A stretch of DNA of 64,000 nucleotides from Prostheceraeus crozeri (taxonomy: Eukaryota > Platyhelminthes > Polycladida > Euryleptidae), in the NCBI GenBank assembly GCA_907163375.1, contig CAJQUW010000459.1:1-64000 (forward strand), given 5' to 3'. The translations under genes and the position numbers were made by a program. Within the stretch, counting starts at the first letter, position 1; each line of letters starts with the position of its first letter. The notes under the pieces are model-generated. The model had not been told where the DNA came from. It ran no database searches and was given only the letters and a program-made list of their open reading frames with translations. This document shows, piece by piece, positions 1 through 10,239 of this stretch.

Positions 1-560
1 TTTTTTTCGTTTTCTTCTTTTTTTTGCTTTCTTTTCGTTTCTTCGTTTTTTCGTTTTTCGTATTTTCTCGTTTTCTTTCTTTTTCTTCGCTTCGTTGTCG
101 TCCGTGTTTTTCTGTCTCCGCTTGTCGTTTTTTCGTAGCGACGTTCGTCCCGTCGTTTTTTTTGTCTTTTTGTTTTTCGATTTGTCTCTTCGTTTATTTC
201 GTTTTTTTTTTTATCTTCGTGTTTTTTTAGTGTCCTTCGTCGTGTCTTCGTTCTTCTATTCTCTGTTCGTTTCGTTAGTTTCTCGTATCTTTCCTTTTCG
301 ATTTTTTTTCTTTCGTTCTCTCTTTTCGTTAGTTCGTTTCCGGTCGTAGTCCTCGTTTTCTTCGTTCTCGTTCTTCTTGAATTTCTCTTTGTTCGTTTTT
401 GTTTCTTTCTTCTCGCGTTTCGTTTCGCTTCTCTCTTTCGTTCGTTTGTCGTTTTATGTTCGTATATTTTTTTCGTTTTTTTTTACGTTTTCATCTCCCG
501 TTTTCCTCTTTTCTATTCGTTTCGTTCTTCCTCGTATCGCATTGCTTCGGTCCGTTTTTT
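1..560. repeat. Polypyrimidine tract rich in TTCG/TTTTCG
   Basis: The plus strand is almost all T and C, broken by regularly placed G in TTCG, TTTCG and TCGTTT contexts. The minus strand is therefore a long polypurine run of GAAA, CGAA and AAGAAA. Open frames on both strands here are composition artefacts: leucine, phenylalanine and serine on one side, lysine, arginine and glutamate on the other. CpG is frequent for such a T-rich tract. It extends beyond the left edge. Confidence 0.8.
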
Positions 561-867
561 TCGTGCTCGTGTAGCGAACCTTTGTGTAACGTTTGACCAC
601 CATTTTGTTCCTACTAGTGCAGCAGATGGAGTAGATGCCTGAAAATGGAAAAGATTGTATTAAGTTTACGTTCAAGGGAGGAGAGGGAGGAAAGTAGCGA
701 CTTACCATTTTAGTTGGATAATAGAATAGGGAACTAGAGAGAGGAAATGTGCGTCCGTCACTCGTGTGATTCAACGATGGAATGATTCTCACTGTGGAAG
801 GCTCGCTATTCATATAGAAATGCTTGATTCTCATTGGATGATGATCCTCATTGGACAATAACATCAA
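513..867 (-). other. Possible small spliced minus-strand gene (weak)
   Basis: A frame from 867 down to 706 ends at a good donor (ATG followed by GTAAGT). A 67-base pyrimidine-rich intron ends in TTTTCAG at 639, after which the frame continues about 42 codons (starting A-S-T-P-S-A-A-L-V-G-T-K-W-W) to a stop near 513. The downstream part is rich in K and R because it enters the purine tract. I recognise no family, and the intron is far shorter than the others in this window, so this is a weak model. Confidence 0.15.
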
Positions 868-1109
868 GCTGATTCCAAATCTGGCCTCCGTTTACCAATC
901 CGAGCCTTCATTCGCCCGCTGGAGCTGTTTCTTGGGAATTCTAACTCTGTCGTTTTTCGTCAATCTCCCAAAATCTTAAATGGCGTCTCACATCTAAACG
1001 AAGACAGATATGAACAAGCCGTTTCTTTCACTGAATTTGTCTCACTCTTAGCTTTCAAACGAGCTATTGCACGACAAAATCCGTCCACTAGAAGCCAAGA
1101 TCTAAGCGA

Positions 1110-1490
1110 GCTGTCCAGAGGGGGGGGAGGTCAGTGAAATTTGATGAAAAATGTTTTGGTGAAGGTCCCAGGTCGAAATTCCACACTTTGGAAAATTTTC
1201 AAAATTTTACCCATACAAAGCCACTCTGACACTTAGGATTTTTTCAGGTGAGCTACGACAGACCACCCTCCCAACCTGGCCGGCACACCACGCCAACCTA
1301 GACACCACATCACCGCGCGCTATACGACGGTCGGCCAGAGGGGGGGACGTCAGCGAACCTGACGGACGCACGTGGCCGGCACACCACGACACTCTGCCGT
1401 TCCAGAGGGGGGGACGTCAGACCCGAAGCACCACGGCGGCCGACCACGACACTCTGCCGTTCCAGAGGGGGGGACGTCAGCGACGGCGGC
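1110..1490. repeat. GC-rich repeats with core CCAGAGGGGGGGACGTCAG
   Basis: The core occurs near 1115 (variant with GGAGGTCAG), 1333, 1401 and 1461. The last two lie in units exactly 60 bases apart that share about 37 bases, starting at CCACGACACTCTGCCGTTCC. The stretch is CpG-rich in an A+T-rich region and ends just before the ORF at 1574. ACGTCA resembles a CREB/ATF half-site, so a regulatory role is possible but is inference only. Confidence 0.65.
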
Positions 1491-1573
1491 CATCTTGCGC
1501 TATCCAGAAGTGGAGTTTTACTTACTACTGTAGCAGGGTTTGAAAAAACTGGTGTCCTCTGAATCGAGAGAAA

Positions 1574-2218
1574 GTGACATGCCAAATTCCCGAATCTACT
1601 CATGATGAGAACAGTGAAGAAAATAACCTCTCAGATGAAATTCTCTCCGATAGTTTAGTTTCCTTTTTGAGAGAAATGAGATATCGTCCGGATAAACGAA
1701 TTGTTACTACTCGTCGTAAGGTCAACATCGCAGCTGGAAGAAGTGTATCATTGATGGATATAAGTAATCCCACACAAGATTCGAATGAGGATACCAATAC
1801 AGGTTCTGCTACTGATACTGAATCAGAGATGTCTCTCTCAGAGACAATACATCAGCCGAATGATTTTGACAATGACATCGAAATGTCTGGAGATCGTAAC
1901 GCATCTTTATCAGACCACGAAGAAGAAAACTCCAGCTTGGTCCCGAAACTAGGATCCATAAGCGAAGGTGCTTGGATCGTCGTCAGCCTTTCAACAACAC
2001 TGAATGCTCAGAATACTTATATCGGTCAAGTTCAAAAGGTATACGGAAATTATGAATTTGAAGTGAAATTTGTCGTACAGTATCGTAATGAGCCGCAACA
2101 GTTTGTTTGGCCTTCTATAGACGATGTCAGCGATATTGAATTCCCGGAAATAAAACTTGTTTTGAATGAACCTACGCTACTCCGACGAGGTGTGATGCTC
2201 TTCACCGAGGTGTGAGTT
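1574..2218 (+). CDS. Terminal exon or small gene with a Tudor/SH3-like, transposon-associated module
   Basis: An open frame of about 213 codons ends in TGA. The first half is acidic and low in complexity (DSNEDTNTGSATDTESEMS). The second half, about residues 125-213, has the pattern W-I-V-V-x-L, YIGQVQKV, a conserved F-V-W-P-x-I-D-D-V-S-D-I and a closing P-T-L-L-R-R-G. This resembles the short beta-barrel module often found at the C-terminus of uncharacterised, transposon-linked animal proteins. The apparent first codon is GTG and no ATG lies in a good context nearby, so the entry is probably a last exon whose true 5' boundary is unresolved. AATAAA follows near 2296. It is intact; the function is unknown. 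The match is from memory of the pattern, not a search. Confidence 0.55.
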
Positions 2219-2461
2219 TAACATACATGTATTTACATGCGCACGATTCTATAGATTTTTTAGAAAAACATTTGTGGTAACTGTTTATAGATAATAGAAT
2301 AAAGAATTTAGATAAAATTACTTTTGTTTTGGTTTTTGTAATAGAAAAGAACAAAATATGAAAACGATTTGTAATTAAAGAAAACATTGCTTGGGTTACT
2401 TTTACTTATAAGCTTAGTTTTTATGTGGCATGTCCCAATTCACCCTCAAGAGGGGTGAGTC
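2219..2461 (+). terminator. Putative 3' UTR with AATAAA near 2296
   Basis: AATAAA occurs about 80 bases after the stop of the upstream ORF. Nothing else is recognised before the CACTA left end at 2462, except GTCCCAATTCACCC at 2432-2445, which recurs on the far side of the CACTA element. Confidence 0.35.
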
Positions 2462-2660
2462 CACTATGCGTCAATTCTTACTTAATCTTTGAATATCTTT
2501 GAAAGATTCTGTCAGAATCTTTGTAAGATCGTGGAAGATACAGCAAGATCTGATCAGAATCTGACAGAAAATGTAGGATCTTTGTAAGATTCTGTCAGAT
2601 TCTTATGCTTAAATGGGATTCTGACAGAATCTTAGAATCTTTAGATTTTTCGCTCTCAAT
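2462..2660. repeat. CACTA left terminal repeat and subterminal repeat array
   Basis: After CACTATGCG come about ten imperfect copies, in both orientations, of GATCTTACA, AGATTCTGTCAGAATCTT and TCTTTGTAAGAT. The same words recur at the right end (12260-12410). In plant and animal CACTA elements such arrays bind the element's own protein. Confidence 0.8.
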
Positions 2661-2816
2661 TGATTATCGCTCATCCTTGAGCATTTTAATGTTGGCCTAA
2701 TTAAGCTACATGTCCCGTAATATGAGATAACCAGTATATCCGTTGAACAACCGAGACAATTACTCCATAACGACTGATTCGAAGAAAAAATGGACAAACT
2801 TTTTTGAAGTGCTTGT

Positions 2817-2822
2817 TTTATT
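2817..2822 (-). terminator. Poly(A) signal AATAAA for the second CACTA gene
   Basis: AATAAA on the minus strand begins 58 bases after the TAA stop at 2880-2882, a normal spacing. Confidence 0.5.
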
Positions 2823-2879
2823 CCAGTTTAAAAAGAAGGCAAAAGAGTGTAAAGTTAAAAAGTTCAAAAACACTATCAG

Positions 2880-5800
2880 TTAGCAAAACTTTCCAATCTT
2901 CCAAGACCATTTCTCCAAATCACGAATTCTTTGGTTTATGGAACGTCTGATAACGTCCCAATCATATTCTCCGAACATGTTGTCCACTTGATCTGAAATT
3001 AAAAAGAATATTCTTTTGAGCCGCTGATCTGCAATCATTTCATGTTTTCTTAGTGCATCTTCAATGATAATGACGGCCTGCGAATTCCCTTTCAATGCTA
3101 AATTTGTTCAATCATTGAATAACGAAGTTTTTATCAGTCAGAATAATAATCAAAATCTTGAATAAATCTCAGTCATATCCAGCTTTAATGCGAGTCGGTT
3201 AATAATTAAATAGATCATTGAATACTAAGAAGACTACCAAACATTTAAAGAAAATCTGCATTTCACTGTGACTTAGCTTTTTCTGCTGCGCAACATGCAA
3301 GTGACATAAAGGGAGGGTGGGGCAAATTGAGCATGTTTTTGAACTTTTCTCAAACGGTTTTAATATTCTAAATCAAATGGGCCACAATAAAACTCGGATG
3401 AGAAGTTTAGAGCATGCTAAGTTATAATCTGAGCTGTTTCTCTGATATTTCATCTCCTCACAATTTTAATTTTAAAATGTTTACCAAGTGGCTCAATGTG
3501 CACCATTTGTGGGGCACATTGAATTACCTTTATTCATTACTCTACTGTTCAACTTTACTAGATTTTATGTGTCAGATCTATAGCTTCAGTTCATGAATAA
3601 TCGAAATCAAATAACAAATTCACAGCTTGAGATTTTTATTGGCAAAAATGATAGCATATGTTTGATATGAAAAATACATGTTAGTTTCTGACAGTAAAAT
3701 GTTCATGGACTTTCAGAATTCTAAGATTAGTAACATTATTTATGATAGAAGAGCATTCGTAAGAGCATTAATGCTATGACTCACAAAATTATATTCATCA
3801 TTGTAATCAATAAGAGCATGATTGTGGATTTTGCGCATTATATGTAGACATGACACGCGTAGGCCTAAGAAAAAAAGCTGAGAAATCACCAAACACCAAA
3901 ACTAGAAGCATTAACAATTCAATTTTTTGACCAGCAAATGAGGCTCTAATGTTCAAAGCCGAATCATTTTGATTGAGATCAATGTGCAATATTGAGATAT
4001 ACGCCGGCTATTCGCAATGGTTATGAATTGCCTACGCTTTATTTTGACGATTAGTAACATTCAGATTTAATATATTTTACAACTGTACTTACGTTTTAGC
4101 TGACTGACGATCTCTGATGGAATCAATCGAGACTCATCAGTTTTTTTCTGCGGCTCCATAATTTTCCCGCGCACGTCCTTCATCAACATATTCAAAATTA
4201 TCCAGGCCATCTGCCGTTCATCTGCAGCATACAGCTTCGCAATATCCACATCCTCATTATTATAGTTTTTGATGATCTGAAATTCAGTTATTTTGTCAAA
4301 ATACTTGTACAGTAGCATATTTTCACAAATTGATGAAAATCTAAGCACAGTGTCATGCATGCTCTAATTCATCAGAAAAAATATGCTTCCCTGTTTGATC
4401 CTCTATTTTTCTCTCCTTCGAAATCATAGAATAATGACAATGGAATATCATCAATTTAACAAACAGATATCGTTTCGACCAGTGCTGATGGGAAGTCATG
4501 ATCTATAGACGACCAGACGAGAGGACTCCCTTTTGATTAAGGTCCGATACAAATTATCCGGCGCCAAAATTCAGAAAAATTCAAAGATGAACACACCCAC
4601 GCAATTGCAGAAAAACAGCAAGAAACATAATGATGGCGATCAAAAGTATAGTCATGCTCATGCAGGGCGAAAATTGAACTTACGTATGACTTGTGCTTAA
4701 CCTTGGTCGGTTTGTTTTTTTCCTCCATCAAAGTTAGCATTTTCACTGCAATCAATGTACACATGCGTGCAAGTAACTTTTCAAAATACAAAGAACTTAG
4801 TTATTTTGGAAGTTTCCCTGTCGGTCTTAATAAGTAAGGTAGGTTTACAGTAATGCTACCATACTTTTCCGGAAGATAGCAGTAGCTAGTAAGCTTTTGG
4901 CTCTCAATGTTAGTTAATAATATCTATCATGCAATGAAAATGTCGGCTGCATAAGTTGTTCATCAAGCTGAGCGTTTCAAATATACGTTTGACAACAATT
5001 ATACCACTGTTTTGATTTTTTTGTGATTCCATCGACATTGAAGAAATAAAACCAGCATTAAAACCAAGCATTTGAGAATGGCAGAACTTACGATTCGTTT
5101 CCTTGATAATCCTCAGTTCTGATAAGATAGATTTATTGATCTCGACCAATTGCATCAATAAAGGAGATCTTTTAATTTTCGTCGCATTGGTTGTGGGTTG
5201 GGAAGGCAAAGATGCTGTGTCGCAGCAGACTTCCTGCAGCGGTGATCTTGCACAAGTCGTAGCACCGTCTGTCTCATCTGGCCATCTCAAAGAGGGAGAT
5301 ACGGGCGTCTGACGTGGTGTCCTTAGTAGAGAAGACGTGCGGACAACCTCTATGTTCCGAATCTGTTCTTGTTTCTTTGACTGCAAAATAGTTTTAATGA
5401 ATTTTACGTTTGAGAAATGCTTCTGATATAACAAAGCAAAATTGATGATGTATGAAAAAAAGTGCTGACGTTGATAAATAAGTAAACAATCACAACTAAG
5501 ACCTTGCGGTTATGCGGCTTAAAATACCATTGAGTTCTTAATAAACTATGAATGGACGCGGTTTGGTGAATGATCTTACTTACTTTACCAATAGGTGCAT
5601 TTTCCGGCTCTTTCAGCGCGTCCACCAGGCTGTCTGTCGACACTCCTTCATCTATCACGTCTTCGAGCCTATTGGAAAGTTCGACCATCTCATCTATGTG
5701 CCCTCGACCGATAACCATGGCAGATCATTTTTCTCCACCACTCTTTAGTGTGACACAATCCCTCTGAAAGCAGAAAATAGCGAAAGAATGAATTACCGGA

Positions 5801-6037
5801 ATCGCTCTCTCTCTCTCTCTTTCACACACACACATATGCTCACAGCCTCACACTCACCTCATTCAATGCGAGTCTGTCTTCCATTGGCATGTCAATGAAG
5901 CTACTGCCAATATAAATTGGCTCACTGTAAGTCTTTGTTTTCAAATAGTAAAAAAGGAAATAGTCTGCTTGACCAGGAAGACCAGGGAATGATTGGGGCT
6001 TTTGCTTCCTCGGACGTTTTGCTGGGGGCGTCGACAT
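2880..6037 (-). CDS. Second CACTA gene, six exons, about 370 aa, product not recognised
   Basis: Exons on the minus strand: 6037-5858, 5763-5584, 5380-5092, 4745-4684, 4276-4093, 3097-2880. All have GT-AG borders and compatible phases, and they sum to 1113 bases (371 codons including the stop). The start is ATG at 6037 (MSTPPAKRPRKQKPQ), directly after a TTTTTCAG, so an upstream non-coding exon is possible. The N-terminus is basic and nuclear-localisation-like. The middle is rich in P, S and T. Exon 5 holds DIAKLYAADERQMAW, and the last exon is helical and charged and ends in KWSWKIGKFC. One in-frame TGA lies in exon 2 (after SGGEK), where a CGA-to-TGA change would explain it. Autonomous CACTA elements often carry a second, DNA-binding accessory gene (TNPA type). 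That role fits the position and the basic start, but I see no named domain. Confidence 0.6.
5804..5836. repeat. (CT)n(CA)n microsatellite
   Basis: A run of CT dinucleotides is followed by CA dinucleotides in the first intron of the second CACTA gene. Confidence 0.85.
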
Positions 6038-6713
6038 TCTGAAAAATTCATTTGAATTAGATAATTTAAAAATGAACCTGACATAGGGACTAAGGCACAT
6101 TCCAACAGAAAGTTGGAAAGAGTAGTATAGGTCAGTATATAGCACAAAATACAAAGATGTGCGGTAATGCAGATAGCTTGTGGAAATTACAAAATCTATT
6201 CTACCATGAGATTCGTTTGTTAATACCAATGACAAACTTCCTTTAAGTTTCAAAATCGGAACTTGACCCTTTCCATAATCTCAGAGACTTGAGGATGTTC
6301 AGTGGATCAATTTTATGAATTCTCATTTTACTTGCACATATTGTTGTCAAAACATCAGGAAAGTCAAGCAAAATAATAGTATACACGTAGGTTAGAAAAA
6401 GCGATTTATGATGATGATTGCTAAAGTTGATCAATTGTGAATAACTGCGGATATATTGTCAAAAAACTAAAGTGAAAACTTGTCCAACTTCTGAGGCGTC
6501 GAATCATCAAAACAAGGATAACTTTCATCTTCAGAAATTAGATTGCAATTAATTAATTCAAGCGTCTTCTATTGAACAACGCTTTCTATGACTTAACAAT
6601 TACTTACAGATACCCTTTAGGACCTTTTCAAAATATAAGCAGTAAACCATGCCAATAAAACATACTGAAAAAAAACACTGCTTGTACAAATGGTGGTACC
6701 CACGTGACATTTA

Positions 6714-9240
6714 TTAGGCATAATCGCTGAAATGTATTACTGGAATCAAAACTTCAACATCAGCGCTGTCTAAGTTAACTGAAATTTGTATGCATAAACA
6801 TGATATGTTTAAAACATGAACGTGCCTGGACAACGATGTTTGTGAAGAAATTATTACAATGTCATCAAACAAATCAAATAACGAAATTATTGGACTATCA
6901 AAAGTCATTTCCTGATGAAATTGTTGAACAACTTCAAAAGTTTCAATGTCGGCCACAGTCTGACCTTCACTAGGATAAAATCTTTGAATGATCCCATATT
7001 TGACAGCTCTTTCTGATTCATGAAATTTACAAATGTAACTGCAAGAATCTTGTTTCCGAGGATAATGTATGCTGTGGTACACCAACCCACGAATTTTGCA
7101 TCGATCTTTATCTATTAACAGTGCTTCTACAGCACTGTGATCGTTGAAAAATGATGGAACACTGCTTTTGAAATTAGATTTGCTGACTATAGAGAGATTA
7201 GCCTTCCGCAAAAAGGACTTCTCGACTATCTGCTTTCCGTGATACTTACTTCCATGAAACAAAGACTTAAGAGACTTGATATTACGTTCAAAAGCAAACA
7301 TTGACGCAACATGCAATGGTCCAAAACGTGATGCGTCCTCAAGTATGTGATACAATAAATGAACGTTGAGAGTCATCAACTTAGGAGGAAAAACTTTTTT
7401 AAACAGAAAACTAAATCGATCTAAGAAGGTGCCAGCAGCGATCAGAATGTCAGCAGATAATGGAGATTTGTTAAGAACTTTAACAAATAATATCAAACAG
7501 AAAATACACTCCCTTATTTCTTCATTTCGCTGAAAACTGCAAATAATTGGGAAGCATATATATACAAAAAAATTACGGAATTCATGAGCTTTCCATACAC
7601 TCATATCACGTATCCTTCGGAAGCGAGAACACCAATGAGGAACTTTCACATTTTCAATGCACTTTTCTACGTAGCTTATAGTATGCCGTCTTCCAATGTA
7701 AAATCGTTCAGTGTGATACCTAGAATTAAAAAAAGCATTCAATATCATCTTAAAAATGCCTTCATAAATGCAGTGCATTGTATCTATAATGATATTTGAC
7801 GGCAGAGAAATTATGTCTGCTACAGGAGTACTGCCTTTTATGCCGAATATCGAGTTCCCGGAACTCCGCTAGTGACGAATAATAAGCATATTCGTTGTCT
7901 TCCATTCCATCTCCGATTTCAAGGGGATAAGTTCTCGCAAAGCCTCCATCAACACGAGTCACTTCACCCTTCACTTTGCATTTAGGACATCCATACGCTC
8001 CATTATACTGAACAATGTTCAAAAGCCCAGCTGTTGCTGGCAAATCTGAAATGGAAGCCAGTGTATGAACAATCACTCTTATGTCCTTGCAATTGTATCT
8101 AACTGTAAATGAGGATTCATATTTTAATTGCCGAACAGCTTGGCGCAAGAAAAAATCCCATTTTGGTTTGGTAGGTCCCTCCCATAGTGACAGAAGTATC
8201 ATATTATCCATCTTTTGTCGATTAAACGGAGAAAAATTCAAAATAATAGCATGCAACGGCCACAATGTATGTTTCGAAGTACGCAGCAACGATGCACCAT
8301 CCGTGGACAACATAATGTAGATGTTCAGGGTGTCACCGCTTAGTTGAGCGCGTCTTTCTTCATCTGTCAGCACTGATGAAAGAACGTCGGTGTTCCTCTT
8401 AGCCACTAGGATGTCATTATAGGCAATTATTTTCTCGAATGAATATTGGATGATGTATTCCATTTGCTTTCTCAAATCAATATGGAACAAAGATGAACAT
8501 TTCCCTCCACAGCTGCATTTTATGTCATCAGATAAACCACATGCCGAACATATAAATTCGGACGATATGTAATTTGAAGTGGAAATTGTTTGCATCATGC
8601 GACTGAATAAACTTCGTGAGGTAGGCAAGTCCACATTTTTGACAGCCTGAAAAGGAATGAGCTTCGTTACAGATGGTAGAGTAATATCAGCTGAATTTGA
8701 AAACTTGGGTCGCGCCAACTGCCACCAGTTACATCCAATCCATTCAACCGCTAAGCCAAACAAACAGTTCATGTCAAATGAGGATTAATAACTTATCCGT
8801 ACCTTCATAACAGCTGCCAGTTTATCATAACTTCTTTGTGAGATATCGTTGCTGGCTAGGTTGTAGTACAGAGCCGCTGTTTCCTCGACATCTCCATTAC
8901 CGACCAAGTTAGAACATTCTAAATATTCATTATCACAATTGTCATCATATAAGAAGCTTCTATCCGAATCATCGCTATCTGAATGATCAGAGCTGGAATT
9001 GGATGAAACACACTCATTTGCATCACTTGACATGGCATTGCTACCAACAGATGTAGGATCATTTTTGGCGATTGAAGATTTCTCTACTGTGATTTCTGAT
9101 TCGTCCATATTTGATGTGTCACAATTTTGATCACCCAAGTTATGCGTGCAATCAACCATTTCTGGGACATGTGACCAGACACGACGACTTTTGAAAAAGT
9201 TGTGTTTGGAAGAAACATATCTTCTTCGTTTGTAAGACAT
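6714..9240 (-). CDS. CACTA transposase (TNP2-like), two exons, one frameshift
   Basis: Exon 1 is 9240-8803 (ATG, MSYKRRRYVSSK, then an acidic serine-rich stretch). It ends at AAG|GTACGG. Exon 2 starts at 8646 after CATTCCTTTTCAG and runs to the stop at 6714. Visible motifs in order: a cysteine cluster CSACGL...CSCGGKC; LSTDGASL with the likely first catalytic D; SISDLPATAGLL with the second D; YGCPKC zinc knuckle; IDTMHCIYEGIFK; the downstream helical domain WKAHEFRNFF ... MTLNVHLLYHILEDASRFGPLH, and AFERN with the likely catalytic E. Near 7845 the frame shifts by one base: DI in one frame is followed by FGIKGSTPVADI in the other, so full-length protein is not expected. The N-terminus before LSTDG and the region after AFERN are both present, so the gene is otherwise full length. 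Confidence 0.8.
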
Positions 9241-9965
9241 CTGTAAAACACATCAGCAAAAGTGAGCTTCAATGCCACTCTAATGAGTCTACAGCTTATA
9301 CTGACATCGTTCGAATGCCTAGTTATTACTCCAATGACACGTTGCATTGTCGAACATAGAGTTAATTAATGTCGATATTGATGTAGATTCCGAAATTTAA
9401 AGAATCGTGTGCAATATTCAATAAGTTACAGTAGTTTGGATTTCAGCTCATGCTAAAGGGTGATCCGAATTTTCATGAATCAATGTGTGGTATGAAGAGA
9501 TCACGGTAATTATTAAAGAAAAAGTAGGTCTCAAATAATGGCATTGGTCTTATATTTAACTTTAAATGATTAATCAATGATGGCTGACTGAGGCACTGTC
9601 ACTGCCGCAAAGACAGTGAAAACAAATGCGAATCAACACACCCTGCAATAAATATATCCGGCGCACCTGTTTCATGAAATCTTAAAAGAAACAAGACTCA
9701 GTGCGCGCCGAGCATCAAGGCAAGAAAATGAAAAAAATACAATTTAGCGGTGCGCAGCATACTGCTTTTAGGAAGGACAATTGGCGTGTCATGCTAGGTT
9801 TATTCCGACGCAAAAAGACGTGTAAGTGGCTATTTGCTAAATAATTCATAATGACATAGGGAGGTTTTCATTTTCATAAATCAAAAGCAAAATATTCGTT
9901 GTCTCCTAACTCTATTCGTCTATCAAAAAAATATAAAGGATTGTTTCAAAAATAATGCGTCGGGT
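9241..9965. other. CACTA non-coding 5' region
   Basis: Upstream of the transposase start. I see no further exon, terminal repeat or recognisable promoter motif here. Confidence 0.4.
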
Positions 9966-9969
9966 GAAT

Positions 9970-10235
9970 TGTAATTGTGACGTTTGTAAAATGGTTGATA
10001 TCAATAATTGTAGCACGACTTTGTCTGCAAGACATGCAAAATGAACTATATTGGTTCGACCAATCGTCCTTTTAAGATCCGATTCAAGGAATATCGAAAC
10101 TGCATTAAGAAAAACGACAGTTATAACACGCTTTCTGAACACATTCACAAGTTCCATGCCGATATCAATCAATCTGACATCTATCTTTTCGATGTCAACA
10201 TCATTGATATTCAACGTATATATTCCCTATTGTAA
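9970..10235 (+). mobile_element. Penelope-type GIY-YIG endonuclease remnant
   Basis: The plus strand encodes a cysteine-rich lead (CNCDVCKM, then VCKTCKM), then NYIGSTNRPFKIRFKEY, a basic helix and LSEHIHKFHADI ... DVNIID. This is the Cys-x2-Cys plus YIG layout of the C-terminal endonuclease of Penelope-like retroelements. The reading is in more than one frame and no reverse transcriptase lies upstream, so this is an old 3' fragment. It sits inside the CACTA element on the opposite strand to its genes. A related fragment is at 63726-63990. Confidence 0.65.
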
Positions 10236-10239
10236 GATT

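Noticed and set aside
24-596. Several overlapping plus-strand frames rich in F, S, V and L
   Set aside because: They are produced by the polypyrimidine composition; no start context, splice site or motif supports them.
3309-3540. GGGGCAAATTGAGC and GGGGCACATTGAATT as ends of a MITE within CACTA
   Set aside because: The two words are in direct, not inverted, orientation and no target duplication is visible.
7762-8772. Separate CACTA gene starting at ATG 8772
   Set aside because: A strong acceptor at 8647 joins in phase to the donor at 8802, so 8772-8647 is intron; the following frame is the same transposase after a one-base shift.
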